A DNA stretch of 64,000 nt from Lysobacter sp. FW306-1B-D06B (lineage in GTDB: Bacteria; Pseudomonadota; Gammaproteobacteria; Xanthomonadales; Xanthomonadaceae), in NCBI RefSeq assembly GCF_038446665.1, contig NZ_CP151802.1, forward strand, positions 3,100,001 to 3,164,000, given 5' to 3'. Shown here one piece after another: positions 51,394-59,613 of the stretch. The first letter of the stretch is position 1, and the number at the start of each line of letters is the position of its first letter. The notes beneath the pieces were generated by a model. The model was not told the origin of the DNA and searched no databases. It saw nothing but the letters and a program-made list of their open reading frames with translations. A program made the position numbers and the translations under genes.

Positions 51394-53172
51394 ATGACCC
51401 GCACGCTGCTTGTCGCCCCGCTCGTTGCCGCCCTGCTCGCCGCACTGCCCGCGGCCGCCGCCGCGCCGGAGGCCGCGCTGACCACCGTGTCCGAACGCAG
51501 CGGCTTCACGAAGACCGGCCGCTACGACGAGGTGATCGCGCTGTGCGAGGCCTTCGCCAGGCGCTATCCGCAGGCGGTGCGCTGCCAGGACTTCGGCACC
51601 ACGCCCGAAGGCCGGCCGATGAAGGTGCTGGTGGTGTCCAAGGCCGGCGCGTTCACGCCGCAGGAGGCGAAGGCCAAGGGCCTGCCGGTGATGCTGATCC
51701 AGGGCGGCATCCACGCCGGCGAGATCGACGGCAAGGACGCGGGCTTCCTCGCGCTGCGCCAGACACTCGAGGGCGAGGCCGCTCCGGGCGCGCTCGACAG
51801 GCAGGTGCTGCTGTTCGTGCCGGTGTTCAACGTCGACGGCCACGAGCGCTTCGCCGCCTGGAACCGTCCCAACCAGCGCGGTCCGGAGGAAATGGGCTGG
51901 CGCACCACCGCGCAGAACTACAACCTCAACCGCGACTACGTGAAGGCCGACACGCCCGAGATGCAGGCGATGCTGCGTCTGGTCAATGCGTGGGACCCGC
52001 TGGCCTACGTCGACCTGCACGTCACCGACGGCGCCAAGTTCGAACACGACGTCTCCATCCAGGTCGAACCCGTGCACAGCGGCGACGACGCGCTGCGCCA
52101 GGCCGGTACCGCACTGCGCGACGGCGTGATCGCGCGCTTGGCGGCGGAAGGCTCGCTGCCGCTGCCGTTCTATCCGTCCTTCGTGCGCAACGACGAACCC
52201 GAGTCCGGCTTCGAGGACGGCGTCGCCACGCCGCGCTTCTCGCACGGTTATTTCCAGCTGCGCAATCGCCTGGGCATGCTGGTGGAAACGCACTCGTGGC
52301 GCGACTATCCGCACCGCGTGAACGTCACGCGCAACACCATCGTGGCGCTGCTGGACCTGCTCGCCGCGAACGGCGCGCAGTGGCAGGCGCAGGCGAACGC
52401 CGCCGACGCCCGCGCCCGCCAGCTCGCCGGCAAGCCGGTCGCGCTGGACTACAAGGCCACCGACAAGGTGCGCACGATCGACTTCCGCGGCTACGAATAC
52501 ACGCGCACGCCGTCGGACGTGTCCGGCGCGCCGATGACGCATTACGACGAAACCAAGCCGCAGATCTGGCACCTGCCGATGCGCGATGAGCTGGTGCCCG
52601 CGCACGTCGTCGCCGCACCGGCCGCCGGCTACATCGTGCCGGCCGCGCACGCGGCCTGGGTCGGCGCCAAACTCGACCAGCACGGCGTGCAGTACCGCCG
52701 CCTGGGCACCGCGCTGGCATCGGTGAAGGTCGAGGCCTTCCGCGCCGACAAGGCCACGCCCGCCGCGCAGTCGGTCGAAGGCCACCAGCGCATCACGCTG
52801 GAAGGCAGGTGGTCGCCGGAAACGCAGGACATCGGTGCCGGCGCGCTGTTCGTGCCGATCGACCAGCCCAAGGCGCGACTGGTGATCGCGTTGCTGGAAC
52901 CGCAGGCGCCGGATGCGCTCGTGGCATGGGGCGAGTTCAACAACTACTTCGAGCGCAAGGAGTACATGGAGGACTACGTCGCCGAAGAGGTCGCGCGCGA
53001 GATGCTGAAGGATCCCAAGGTGAAGGCCGCCTTCGAGCAGCGCCTGAAGGACGACGCCGATTTCGCCGCCAGCCCGCAGCAGCGGCTGGAGTTCTTCGCG
53101 CGCCGGCATTCCTCCTGGGATTCGCAGTACCGCCGTTACCCGGTGGTGCGCGTGGAGCGCGCGCCGCGCTGA
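51394..53172 (+). CDS. Exported M14-family metallocarboxypeptidase
   Basis: 592 residues with signal peptide (cut near PAAAAAPEA). Zinc-binding HAGE in IQGGIHAGEIDGKDAG (about residue 107) and the third ligand His in VDLHVTDGAKFEHD (about 206) match the HxxE...H pattern of M14 carboxypeptidases. The catalytic glutamate is probably in VETHSWRDY (about 297). A second C-terminal domain (about 380-590, beta-rich then helical) is of unknown function. Periplasmic or extracellular peptide degradation is likely. An upstream in-frame ATG at 51328 is less plausible. Confidence 0.87.
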   Translation: MTRTLLVAPLVAALLAALPAAAAAPEAALTTVSERSGFTKTGRYDEVIALCEAFARRYPQAVRCQDFGTTPEGRPMKVLVVSKAGAFTPQEAKAKGLPVMLIQGGIHAGEIDGKDAGFLALRQTLEGEAAPGALDRQVLLFVPVFNVDGHERFAAWNRPNQRGPEEMGWRTTAQNYNLNRDYVKADTPEMQAMLRLVNAWDPLAYVDLHVTDGAKFEHDVSIQVEPVHSGDDALRQAGTALRDGVIARLAAEGSLPLPFYPSFVRNDEPESGFEDGVATPRFSHGYFQLRNRLGMLVETHSWRDYPHRVNVTRNTIVALLDLLAANGAQWQAQANAADARARQLAGKPVALDYKATDKVRTIDFRGYEYTRTPSDVSGAPMTHYDETKPQIWHLPMRDELVPAHVVAAPAAGYIVPAAHAAWVGAKLDQHGVQYRRLGTALASVKVEAFRADKATPAAQSVEGHQRITLEGRWSPETQDIGAGALFVPIDQPKARLVIALLEPQAPDALVAWGEFNNYFERKEYMEDYVAEEVAREMLKDPKVKAAFEQRLKDDADFAASPQQRLEFFARRHSSWDSQYRRYPVVRVERAPR

Positions 53173-53226
53173 CACAGCCGCGACGGGCGCACCGCTAGGC
53201 TGCGCCCGTTCCGACGGAGACGTGCC

Positions 53227-54303
53227 ATGACCGCGTTCAAGACCTCCCTGCCCTGCATCGCGGTACTCGCCGCCGCGACGGTGCTTGTCGCCTGCCAGCC
53301 GCGAACGACCGACCATGCGGCCGCGCCCGCCACACCGGCCGCCGACACGCCCACTGCGCCGGCGGCGCAAGGCGCGCACGCCGTCACCGGCACCGCGACC
53401 TATCGCGAGCGCATCATGCCGCCGCCCGGCGCAAGCCTGCGCGTGCAGCTGCTCGACAACCTGCTCGCCGACACCTCGCAGGCGGTCATCGCCGAAACGA
53501 CCTTGAAGGACGTCGCCGGCCCGCCGTTCGCCTTCGCCCTGCCGTTCGATGCATCGAAGCTGCGGCCCAACGGGCAGTACGGCCTGCACGCCTCGCTGAA
53601 CGACGCCGATGGCAAGCCGGTCTTCGTCAGCGACACGCGCGTGCCGTTCGACCCGGCCGCGAACACACCGGTGGAGATCCTGATGGTCTCCGCCTCGCGT
53701 TCCGGCAAACCCGCCGCGCCCGCCGACGCATCGCAGACCATCGCGACAAACTGGCAGTGCGGCGACCTGCGCGTGGGCGCGACGTTCGACAACGCCGCCA
53801 AGCGCGTGACGTTGTCCCATGGCGGGCGCAGCACCTCGTTGCCGTTGGCGATGTCCGGCTCCGGCGCGCGATACGCCGACGAAAAGGGCAACGAGTTCTG
53901 GACCAAGGGCGACAGCGGCACGCTCACGCTCGATGGGCAGAAGCACGAATGCACGCAAACCCAGGCCGCGTCGCCCTGGGATGCGGCGCGCGCACGCAAC
54001 ATCGCCTTCCGCGCGGTCGGCAACGAACCGGGCTGGCTGGTGGAAGTCGGCAAAGGCGCGACACCGCCGCTGCATGCCGAACTCGACTTCGGCTCGCGCA
54101 CGCTCGACATCGCCCAAACGCAGCGCAACGCACAGGGCGACGCCTGGACCGGCAAGACCGCCAGCGGCACGCAAGTGGAACTCAAGGCCGAACGCACGCC
54201 CTGCCAGGACGACAGCGGCGCCCGGTTCGACGTCACCGCCCGGCTGCAGGCCGGCGGCAAGAACTACACCGGCTGCGGCGCGTTCCTGATCGAAGAACGC
54301 TGA
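53227..54303 (+). CDS. Three-domain lipoprotein: YbaY-like, MliC-like and COG3650-like
   Basis: 358 residues. Signal peptide with lipobox VLVAC (Cys near 23), then a Pro/Ala-rich linker. Domain 1 (about 50-155): GTATYRERIMPPPGASLRVQ and later DTRVPFDP, the YbaY/YscW pattern. Domain 2 (about 175-245): WQCGDLRVGATFDNAAKRVTL and FWTKGDSGTLTLDGQKHECT, the MliC pattern of lysozyme inhibitors. Domain 3 (about 255-355): RNIAFRAVGNEPGWLVEVGK and a final CGAFL, as in small envelope proteins of unknown function. Envelope-located; a lysozyme-inhibitor function is likely. Fifty-four bases after the M14 gene. Confidence 0.75.
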   Translation: MTAFKTSLPCIAVLAAATVLVACQPRTTDHAAAPATPAADTPTAPAAQGAHAVTGTATYRERIMPPPGASLRVQLLDNLLADTSQAVIAETTLKDVAGPPFAFALPFDASKLRPNGQYGLHASLNDADGKPVFVSDTRVPFDPAANTPVEILMVSASRSGKPAAPADASQTIATNWQCGDLRVGATFDNAAKRVTLSHGGRSTSLPLAMSGSGARYADEKGNEFWTKGDSGTLTLDGQKHECTQTQAASPWDAARARNIAFRAVGNEPGWLVEVGKGATPPLHAELDFGSRTLDIAQTQRNAQGDAWTGKTASGTQVELKAERTPCQDDSGARFDVTARLQAGGKNYTGCGAFLIEER

Positions 54304-54379
54304 GGCACACGGCGATTTGACGCCCCGTGAACCCCGCGCCACGCACGCTGTGGCGCGAGACCAGCACACGGGCATCGCC

Positions 54380-54760
54380 ATGATCGATCTACTGCCATCG
54401 CCGTCGCACGTCGGCGCCTACCGTTTCAGCGGCACGCTGGACGGCGCCGACTACGACCGCTGCATCGCGGACCTGGAAAGCCGCCTGCGCCTGCACGAAC
54501 GCATCGGCATCTACTGCGACATGACCGGCTTCACCGGTATCACGCCCGAAGCGATGGCCAAGGACCTTCGCTACTCGCTGAGCAAGTTCGGCGAGTACCG
54601 CCGCTTCGCGCGCGGGGCGATCGTCACCGACAAGGAGTGGCTGGCGCGGATTTCGGAGTTCGCGGGACATTTCTTTCCGAACACCGAGATCCGCGCGTTC
54701 GAGCCCGCGGAGCACGATGCGGCGCTGGAGTGGGCGGCGCAGGTGGAGCCGTTACGGTAG
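54380..54760 (+). CDS. SpoIIAA-like (STAS-type) protein
   Basis: 126 residues from ATG 54380 (MIDLLPSPSHVGAYRFSGTL). The fold pattern is that of SpoIIAA-like proteins (PF11964): two strands, then LESRLRLHERIGIYCDMTGF, a long helix GITPEAMAKDLRYSLSKFGE, a strand FARGAIVTDKEW and a C-terminal FFPNTEIRAFEPAEHDAALE. Function is unknown; STAS-like proteins often transmit regulatory signals. Independent of neighbours. Confidence 0.82.
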   Translation: MIDLLPSPSHVGAYRFSGTLDGADYDRCIADLESRLRLHERIGIYCDMTGFTGITPEAMAKDLRYSLSKFGEYRRFARGAIVTDKEWLARISEFAGHFFPNTEIRAFEPAEHDAALEWAAQVEPLR

Positions 54761-54773
54761 CGGCCGCTCTTGG

Positions 54774-54898
54774 CCCCTCCCCCTGCTCGCAGGGGGAGGT
54801 TGGGAAGGGGTTGTGAGGCGCGATAGCGCCAAGCTCGAAGTGGCACCGAATCAAAGCCCAGCTCGCCGCGTTGCGGCTTCGCTACCCCTCCCCAACCC
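54774..54898. repeat. CCCTCTCCC-family repeat, diverged
   Basis: CCCCTCCCCCTGCTCGCAGG-GGGAGG at left and CTACCCCTCCCCAACCCC at right, with a long unrelated centre. Confidence 0.6.
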
Positions 54899-55012
54899 CG
54901 CAGCCCGATGGCGTTCGTCGGGATGCGCGCCATGCCGCGCAACATCCTTCCTCACCCCTGCAAGCACGGGAGGGAGAAACACCCGCCTGCTTGCAGTGAA
55001 CCTAGCCGCCAG

Positions 55013-55612
55013 CTACTTCATGTACTTCCAGTTCCGCGACTTCCCATCCGCCAGCCATTCCAGCGTCTGCGCCAGCCGTCGCTGCCGCGTGTCCTCGCGC
55101 TTGGCCTCGACGATCCACTCGATGTAATCGCGCCGGTAGCTCGGCGCGAAACCCTCGAACGTCGCCCGCGCCTTCGCATTGCCGCGCAAGCCGGCGGCAA
55201 GATCGTCGGGAACATCCGCCTCCGCCTTCGGCACCGCCTTCTTCGCCGGTGCGCGGCGGACGCCGCTTTCGATCAGCGCCATCGCCCGCTTCACGTAGCC
55301 GCCCAGTTCACGCTTGCCCGGCAGGTCGGCCTTCTGGGTGATGCGGCCGAACTGCCCCATCGCCTCGCCCTTGCCGGTGTCGCCGACGATCGCCTCGCCG
55401 TTCCAGAACCACAGCGTCATGTGCTGCTTGAAGGCCGCCATGCCGCACAGGATCCTGCCGCGCCAGGTGAAGCTGGGCATGCCCCACTTCAGCGTTTCCT
55501 CCGCCTCCGGGCACGCCGCATGGACCGCCTCGCGCACCTGCGCGAGCAGCGGCCGGGCGAACTCCGCCGACTTGGCGATGTAGGCATCCACGCGCGGATC
55601 GACGGTGGGCAT
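55013..55612 (-). CDS. YdeI/OmdA-family protein with DUF1801-like domain
   Basis: 199 residues. DUF1801-like first part (about 1-110): VDAYIAKSAEFARPLLAQVR, LKWGMPSFTWRGRILCGMAA, LWFWNGE. The last 60 residues match the OmdA/YdeI pattern: VPDDLAAGLRGNAKARATFE and YRRDYIEWIVEAKREDTRQR. These cytoplasmic proteins are linked to resistance and stress phenotypes but have no defined reaction. Convergent with the preceding gene. It ends WKYMK at a TGA overlapping repeats of lower order only. Confidence 0.88.
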   Translation of the reverse strand: MPTVDPRVDAYIAKSAEFARPLLAQVREAVHAACPEAEETLKWGMPSFTWRGRILCGMAAFKQHMTLWFWNGEAIVGDTGKGEAMGQFGRITQKADLPGKRELGGYVKRAMALIESGVRRAPAKKAVPKAEADVPDDLAAGLRGNAKARATFEGFAPSYRRDYIEWIVEAKREDTRQRRLAQTLEWLADGKSRNWKYMK

Positions 55613-55705
55613 GCGGCGGCTCCGGGGACGACGGTTCGCGTCCTATTCTGCGCCCGCTTTCGCGTTGGACTGGATGAGGGGCGGAAGAATGGCAGGGGGT
55701 GTGTC

Positions 55706-55939
55706 ATGGGCGATAGACGGACGCCGTGTTCCGCAATCCGCGTTGCGCGGCGCATGGGCCTGACCGCGCCGCAGCGGGAAATGCTCGAAGCCTGCGAGCG
55801 CTACGGTTGGCACCTGGCCTTCGTGCGCACGCCGCTGGAGCATCCGCTGCCGGTGCTGTTCGCCACCGCGCGCGACTACGTGGTGGTGCGCGAGGACGGC
55901 AGCATCGACCGGCGGCCGGACATCGCGCTGCGGCACTGA
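55706..55939 (+). CDS. Small hypothetical protein
   Basis: 77 residues from ATG 55706 (MGDRRTPCSAIRVARRMGLT). It contains QREMLEACERYGWHLAFVRT and a beta hairpin with VREDGSIDRRPD. Soluble, basic. I associate similar sequences with uncharacterised stand-alone proteins of Xanthomonadaceae. Convergent with thpR; the stop codons lie three bases apart. Confidence 0.6.
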   Translation: MGDRRTPCSAIRVARRMGLTAPQREMLEACERYGWHLAFVRTPLEHPLPVLFATARDYVVVREDGSIDRRPDIALRH

Positions 55940-55942
55940 GCC

Positions 55943-56518
55943 TCAGTCCAGCGACCAGCGACCGACGACGTCGTAAGGCGTGCCGCGTCCGGGCTGGCTG
56001 TCGATCAGCACGAACTCGCGCACCGGCCACGACAGCGCCGGCACCGGCGTGGGCGCGAGGTGGCGGCGCACGTCGCGCTGGATCGTCAGGTGCGGGACGA
56101 AACTCGCCGCGGACTTCACCGGCACACGCTGCTGCGCCAGCGCACGACCGAGTGCGTCCCACAGGCGACGCAGTCCTTCGGGCGTCTCCTGCGAGCCCAG
56201 CCACCACACATCGCTGCCGCGGAAACTGCCCAGCTGGTCCAGCGGCAATTCGAACGCCGCCGCACGCACCGAATCGGCGGCCGCGCGCGCGGACGCCAGC
56301 AGCGTTTCCGGGAGCGGGCGGAAATCGCCCAGGAACTGCAACGTGACGTGGTAGCGATCCGGCTTGAGCGCGCGACCGCCCGGCGCGTGCGCCTGCACGA
56401 GCGCGCCGGCGGTGGCGGCGATGCGCGCGCGCAACGCGTCGTCCGGCCACAGGGCGAAGAACAGCCGGTGCAGTTCGCCCGCCGGCGTCGCGTCGAATCC
56501 CAATCCCATCTGCTGCAT
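55943..56518 (-). CDS. thpR: RNA 2',3'-cyclic phosphodiesterase (2H family)
   Basis: About 191 residues from ATG 56518 (MQQMGLGFDATPAG); the longer frame to 56638 is probably leader. The two HxT motifs of the 2H phosphoesterase family are YHVTLQFLG (about residue 55) and FVPHLTIQRD (about 140). RLFFALWPDDALRAR at the start is typical. Hydrolyses 2',3'-cyclic ends of RNA; its cellular role is unclear. It is divergent from the NHL-M23 gene. Confidence 0.88.
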   Translation of the reverse strand: MQQMGLGFDATPAGELHRLFFALWPDDALRARIAATAGALVQAHAPGGRALKPDRYHVTLQFLGDFRPLPETLLASARAAADSVRAAAFELPLDQLGSFRGSDVWWLGSQETPEGLRRLWDALGRALAQQRVPVKSAASFVPHLTIQRDVRRHLAPTPVPALSWPVREFVLIDSQPGRGTPYDVVGRWSLD

Positions 56519-56646
56519 GCATGCATCCACTGCGCGCAGGACGTTGCGCGTGTGCGCACATTGTCGCGCCTCGCGCACGCGCGCGGCAGCCCGGCGCGAT
56601 GGATGGGCATAATCGCCACGTCCGTGAATCGCGAACAAGGAAGCGC

Positions 56647-58749
56647 ATGACCCGCAAGACCTGGCTGATGCTCGCCGTCGTCCTCACCGGCGGCGCGCTC
56701 GCCGCGACGTACCTGTTCGAGCCGCGCTCGCCCGTGGCGCAGGTCGCGCTGGGCCCGGCGCCGACGCCGATCGGATGGAGCGGACGCCTCGACCTGCTCG
56801 CGGGCGACGGCGTGGGCGGCCTGCGCGATGGCGCCGCGGCGCAGGCGCGTTTCGACGATCCCTGGGGCGTGGCGCGCGCCGACGACGGCACCGTGTACGT
56901 GGCCGATGCGGGCGACAACAACCGCATCCGCGCGATCCGTCCGGACGGCACCGTCGCGACGCTGGCCGGCTCCGGCGAAGGCTTCGCCGACGGCGCCGGC
57001 ACGGCGGCGATGTTCAACACACCGTCGGGCCTCGCGCTGGATCGCGACGGCAATCTCTTCGTGGCCGACACCGGCAACCACGCGATCCGCAAGATCACGC
57101 CCGCGGGCGTCGTCAGCACGGTCGCGGGCGATGGCGTGGCCGGTTTCCGCGATGGCGTCGGCAGGCAGGCGCGTTTCGACGGGCCGATCGGCGTGGCCGT
57201 CGGCGGCGACGGCCGGCTCTACGTGGCCGATACCTACAACGACCGCATCCGCGTCATCGCGCGCGACGGCACGGTGAGCACGCTGGCCGGCGGCGAGCGC
57301 CCGGGCGATGCCGATGGCCCGGGCGCGATGGCGCGGTTCGACACGCCCACCGGCGTGGCGGTGGATGCGATGGACCGCGTCTGGGTGGCCGACCTGCGCA
57401 ACAACGCGATCCGCCGAATCACGCCGCGCGGCGAGGTCAGCACGATCGCGCGCGCCCGGCCCGAGGACGAACGCCCGACCGTGCACCGTCCGCTGAGCCT
57501 GGCGCTGACGCACGACGGCGTGCTCTACGTCGGCGAGATGTACCGCGGCGACATCGTGCAGATCGCGCGCGACGGACGTACCAGCACCGTCACCGGCCAG
57601 ACGCAGGCGCAGCACCTCGCGCGCGCGGCGGGCCTGGCGGTGGACGCGGACGGGGTGCTGTTCGTCGCCGATGCCAACAGTCATCGCATCCACCGCGTCG
57701 ATCCGGCTTCCACCGCCGCGCCCGATGCGCCGCAGGTCGTCGGCCCCTCGCCCGCCGATCCGCTGCCCGCCACGCAGGGCCGCTGGCCGCTGCGGCCGCA
57801 GGACGGCTGGCACGAAGTGGTCGGCACGCTGGGCGAAGTGCGCGGCAACTACAAGAAGGAAAACCGCGACCACCTGCACAGCGGGCTCGACATCCGCGGC
57901 GACGTGGGCCAGGAGGTCGTCGCCATCGCCGACGGCAAGGTCAGTAGTCCGCACGGCGCATGGGGCTTCGGCGAGCTGGGCGAAGGCATGGCCATCGACA
58001 CGCTCGGTTACATCCACATGCGCGTGGGCCGCACGCCGCGCGGCGAGGTGCTGGATCCGGCGCGCTTCGTGCGCATCGACGGCGAGGACGGCAAGCCCGA
58101 ACGCATCCGCGTGCGGCGCGGCACGCGCTTCCACGCCGGCGACGTGCTGGGCACGATCAACGCGATGGCGCACGTGCACCTCAGCGTCGGCGCCAGCGGG
58201 TACGAGCGCAACGCGATCGCGCTGGGCTTCGTGAATTACGCCGACCATTGGGCGCCGCGCATCGACCGGATCGAACTGCTCGATGCGCAGCTGCAACCGC
58301 TGGCGACCAGGCGCGAGGGCCACATCGTCCTGCCGCGCGCTACACCGCAGGTGCAGATCGCGGTGGATGCCTGGGACCAGGTGGACCGCAACCTGCCGCG
58401 CCGCCGGCTGGGACTGCACGCGCTGGGCTACCAGTGGCTCGACGCGAACGGCGCGCCGCTGCCCGGCTACGAGCAGCCGCGCATGAACATCGAATTCAAC
58501 CGCATGCCGGCCGAACCCGAAGCCGTCATGGTGGCTTACGGTCCGGGCAGCGGCATCACCGTGCACGGCAGCGCGATCACCCGTTTCCAATACCTGGTGA
58601 CCAACACCGTGCGCGACGGGCAACTCGCCACCGGCGCATGGCAGCCGTCGGAACTGCCGGCCGGCGACTACGTGCTGCGCATCACCGCGCAGGATTTCAG
58701 CGGCAACGTCGCCGTCGCGGGCCGTGATCTGCCGGTGCGGCTGGAATAG
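56647..58749 (+). CDS. NHL beta-propeller fused to an M23-type peptidase-like domain
   Basis: 700 residues. Signal or anchor MTRKTWLMLAVVLTGGALAA, then about six NHL repeats (about 45-365), each with the pattern GVARADDGTVYVADAGDNNR-IR. A C-terminal LytM/M23-like domain follows (about 395-520): HLHSGLDIRGDVGQEVVAIA, IHMRVGR and AHVHLSVG supply the His and Asp ligands of the HxxxD...HxH zinc site. The last 180 residues are beta-rich and unassigned. M23 domains cut peptidoglycan cross-bridges and the propeller may bind cell-wall or protein partners, so an envelope-remodelling role is inferred. Confidence 0.8.
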   Translation: MTRKTWLMLAVVLTGGALAATYLFEPRSPVAQVALGPAPTPIGWSGRLDLLAGDGVGGLRDGAAAQARFDDPWGVARADDGTVYVADAGDNNRIRAIRPDGTVATLAGSGEGFADGAGTAAMFNTPSGLALDRDGNLFVADTGNHAIRKITPAGVVSTVAGDGVAGFRDGVGRQARFDGPIGVAVGGDGRLYVADTYNDRIRVIARDGTVSTLAGGERPGDADGPGAMARFDTPTGVAVDAMDRVWVADLRNNAIRRITPRGEVSTIARARPEDERPTVHRPLSLALTHDGVLYVGEMYRGDIVQIARDGRTSTVTGQTQAQHLARAAGLAVDADGVLFVADANSHRIHRVDPASTAAPDAPQVVGPSPADPLPATQGRWPLRPQDGWHEVVGTLGEVRGNYKKENRDHLHSGLDIRGDVGQEVVAIADGKVSSPHGAWGFGELGEGMAIDTLGYIHMRVGRTPRGEVLDPARFVRIDGEDGKPERIRVRRGTRFHAGDVLGTINAMAHVHLSVGASGYERNAIALGFVNYADHWAPRIDRIELLDAQLQPLATRREGHIVLPRATPQVQIAVDAWDQVDRNLPRRRLGLHALGYQWLDANGAPLPGYEQPRMNIEFNRMPAEPEAVMVAYGPGSGITVHGSAITRFQYLVTNTVRDGQLATGAWQPSELPAGDYVLRITAQDFSGNVAVAGRDLPVRLE

Positions 58750-58753
58750 ACCT

Positions 58754-59368
58754 TCAGCGCGCCGCCTTCGGCGGCCGCAAGCGATACGCGAGGCTGATGC
58801 GCGGGCCGACCGGTTCGCGCGTCTTCGGAATGCCGTGCTCGTGGGTGAGCTGCGAGGCATGGCTCATCACCAGCAGGCTGCCGGGCTCCAGGTCGAGGTG
58901 CACGACCTCGCGATGGGGCGCCTTCGCGCGGATCGTCATGCGCCGCGCGGCGCCCAGCGAGAGCAGCGCGATCGGATGACGCGGCACGAGCATGTGCAGC
59001 TTGTCGCCGTGCGGGGCGACGCTGTCGTGACCGTCGCGGTAGAAGTTCAGACCGACGGCGTTGAAGGGTTCGCGCAGGTGCTCGCGCAAGCGCATGCGCG
59101 CCTCGACCAGCGGCGCGGGAACGCCGTCATCGTCGAAACGGTAGGACGCCACCAGGCGCGGCACGTCGACGATGCGGTCGTACATGGGCCGGCGCTGCGC
59201 TTCCCAGGCGACGGTGTCGCGCAGCTCGTCGAACCAGTGTGCTGCGAGCGCGGGCGGGATGAAGTCGGGCCAGTAGCGCATCCCGCCTTCGCCGTCCTTG
59301 ATCAGCGTGCGCGGGCCGAGGTCGGGCGGCGGCGCGAAGAGGTCGGTTTGGGGGATGGCGCGCGGCAT
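58754..59368 (-). CDS. AlkB-family 2-oxoglutarate/Fe(II)-dependent DNA/RNA repair dioxygenase
   Basis: 204 residues from ATG 59368. The double-stranded beta-helix iron ligands are in APHGDKLHML (HxD, about residue 122) and the distal histidine in LTHEHGIPKT (about 175); the 2-oxoglutarate arginine is in PRISLAYRLR (about 195). YDRIVDVPRLVASY and NFYRDGHDSV are conserved in the family. Removes alkyl groups from nucleic-acid bases by oxidative demethylation. Tail to tail with the NHL-M23 gene. Confidence 0.9.
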   Translation of the reverse strand: MPRAIPQTDLFAPPPDLGPRTLIKDGEGGMRYWPDFIPPALAAHWFDELRDTVAWEAQRRPMYDRIVDVPRLVASYRFDDDGVPAPLVEARMRLREHLREPFNAVGLNFYRDGHDSVAPHGDKLHMLVPRHPIALLSLGAARRMTIRAKAPHREVVHLDLEPGSLLVMSHASQLTHEHGIPKTREPVGPRISLAYRLRPPKAAR

Positions 59369-59420
59369 CGCGCGAGTTTGCGTTGGGGGTGTCTCGTGGG
59401 GTGAGACGGAGAGCTCCTGC

Positions 59421-59580
59421 CTCCCTTCTCCCCTTGAGGCGACCAAAGGGAGTGCAGAGCTGAGAAGGTGGCGCGAAGCGCCGGAAGAGGGGTGGCGCGC
59501 GAAGCGCACTTCAAGCAGCCCTACCCCTCTCCCTGACTCGCTTCGCGAGCCTGCCCCTCTCCCGCAAGGGGAGAGGGGCG
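59421..59580. repeat. CCCTCTCCC-family repeat, several arms
   Basis: CCTTCTCCCCTTGAGGCGAC at left, GAGAAGGTGGCGCGAAGCGC in the middle and CTACCCCTCTCCCTGACTCG with CCCTCTCCCGCAAGGGGAGA at right. It fills most of the gap between alkB and uup. Confidence 0.8.
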
Positions 59581-59613
59581 ACCATGGCGGCGGTTGCGAG
59601 GCGGAACGGAGCC

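Noticed and set aside
51358..54381. 1007-codon minus-strand frame across the M14 and lipoprotein genes
   Set aside because: Shadow frame; the plus strand has signal peptides and catalytic motifs.
56116..58860. 914-codon minus-strand frame across the NHL-M23 gene
   Set aside because: Shadow frame of a repetitive high-GC gene.
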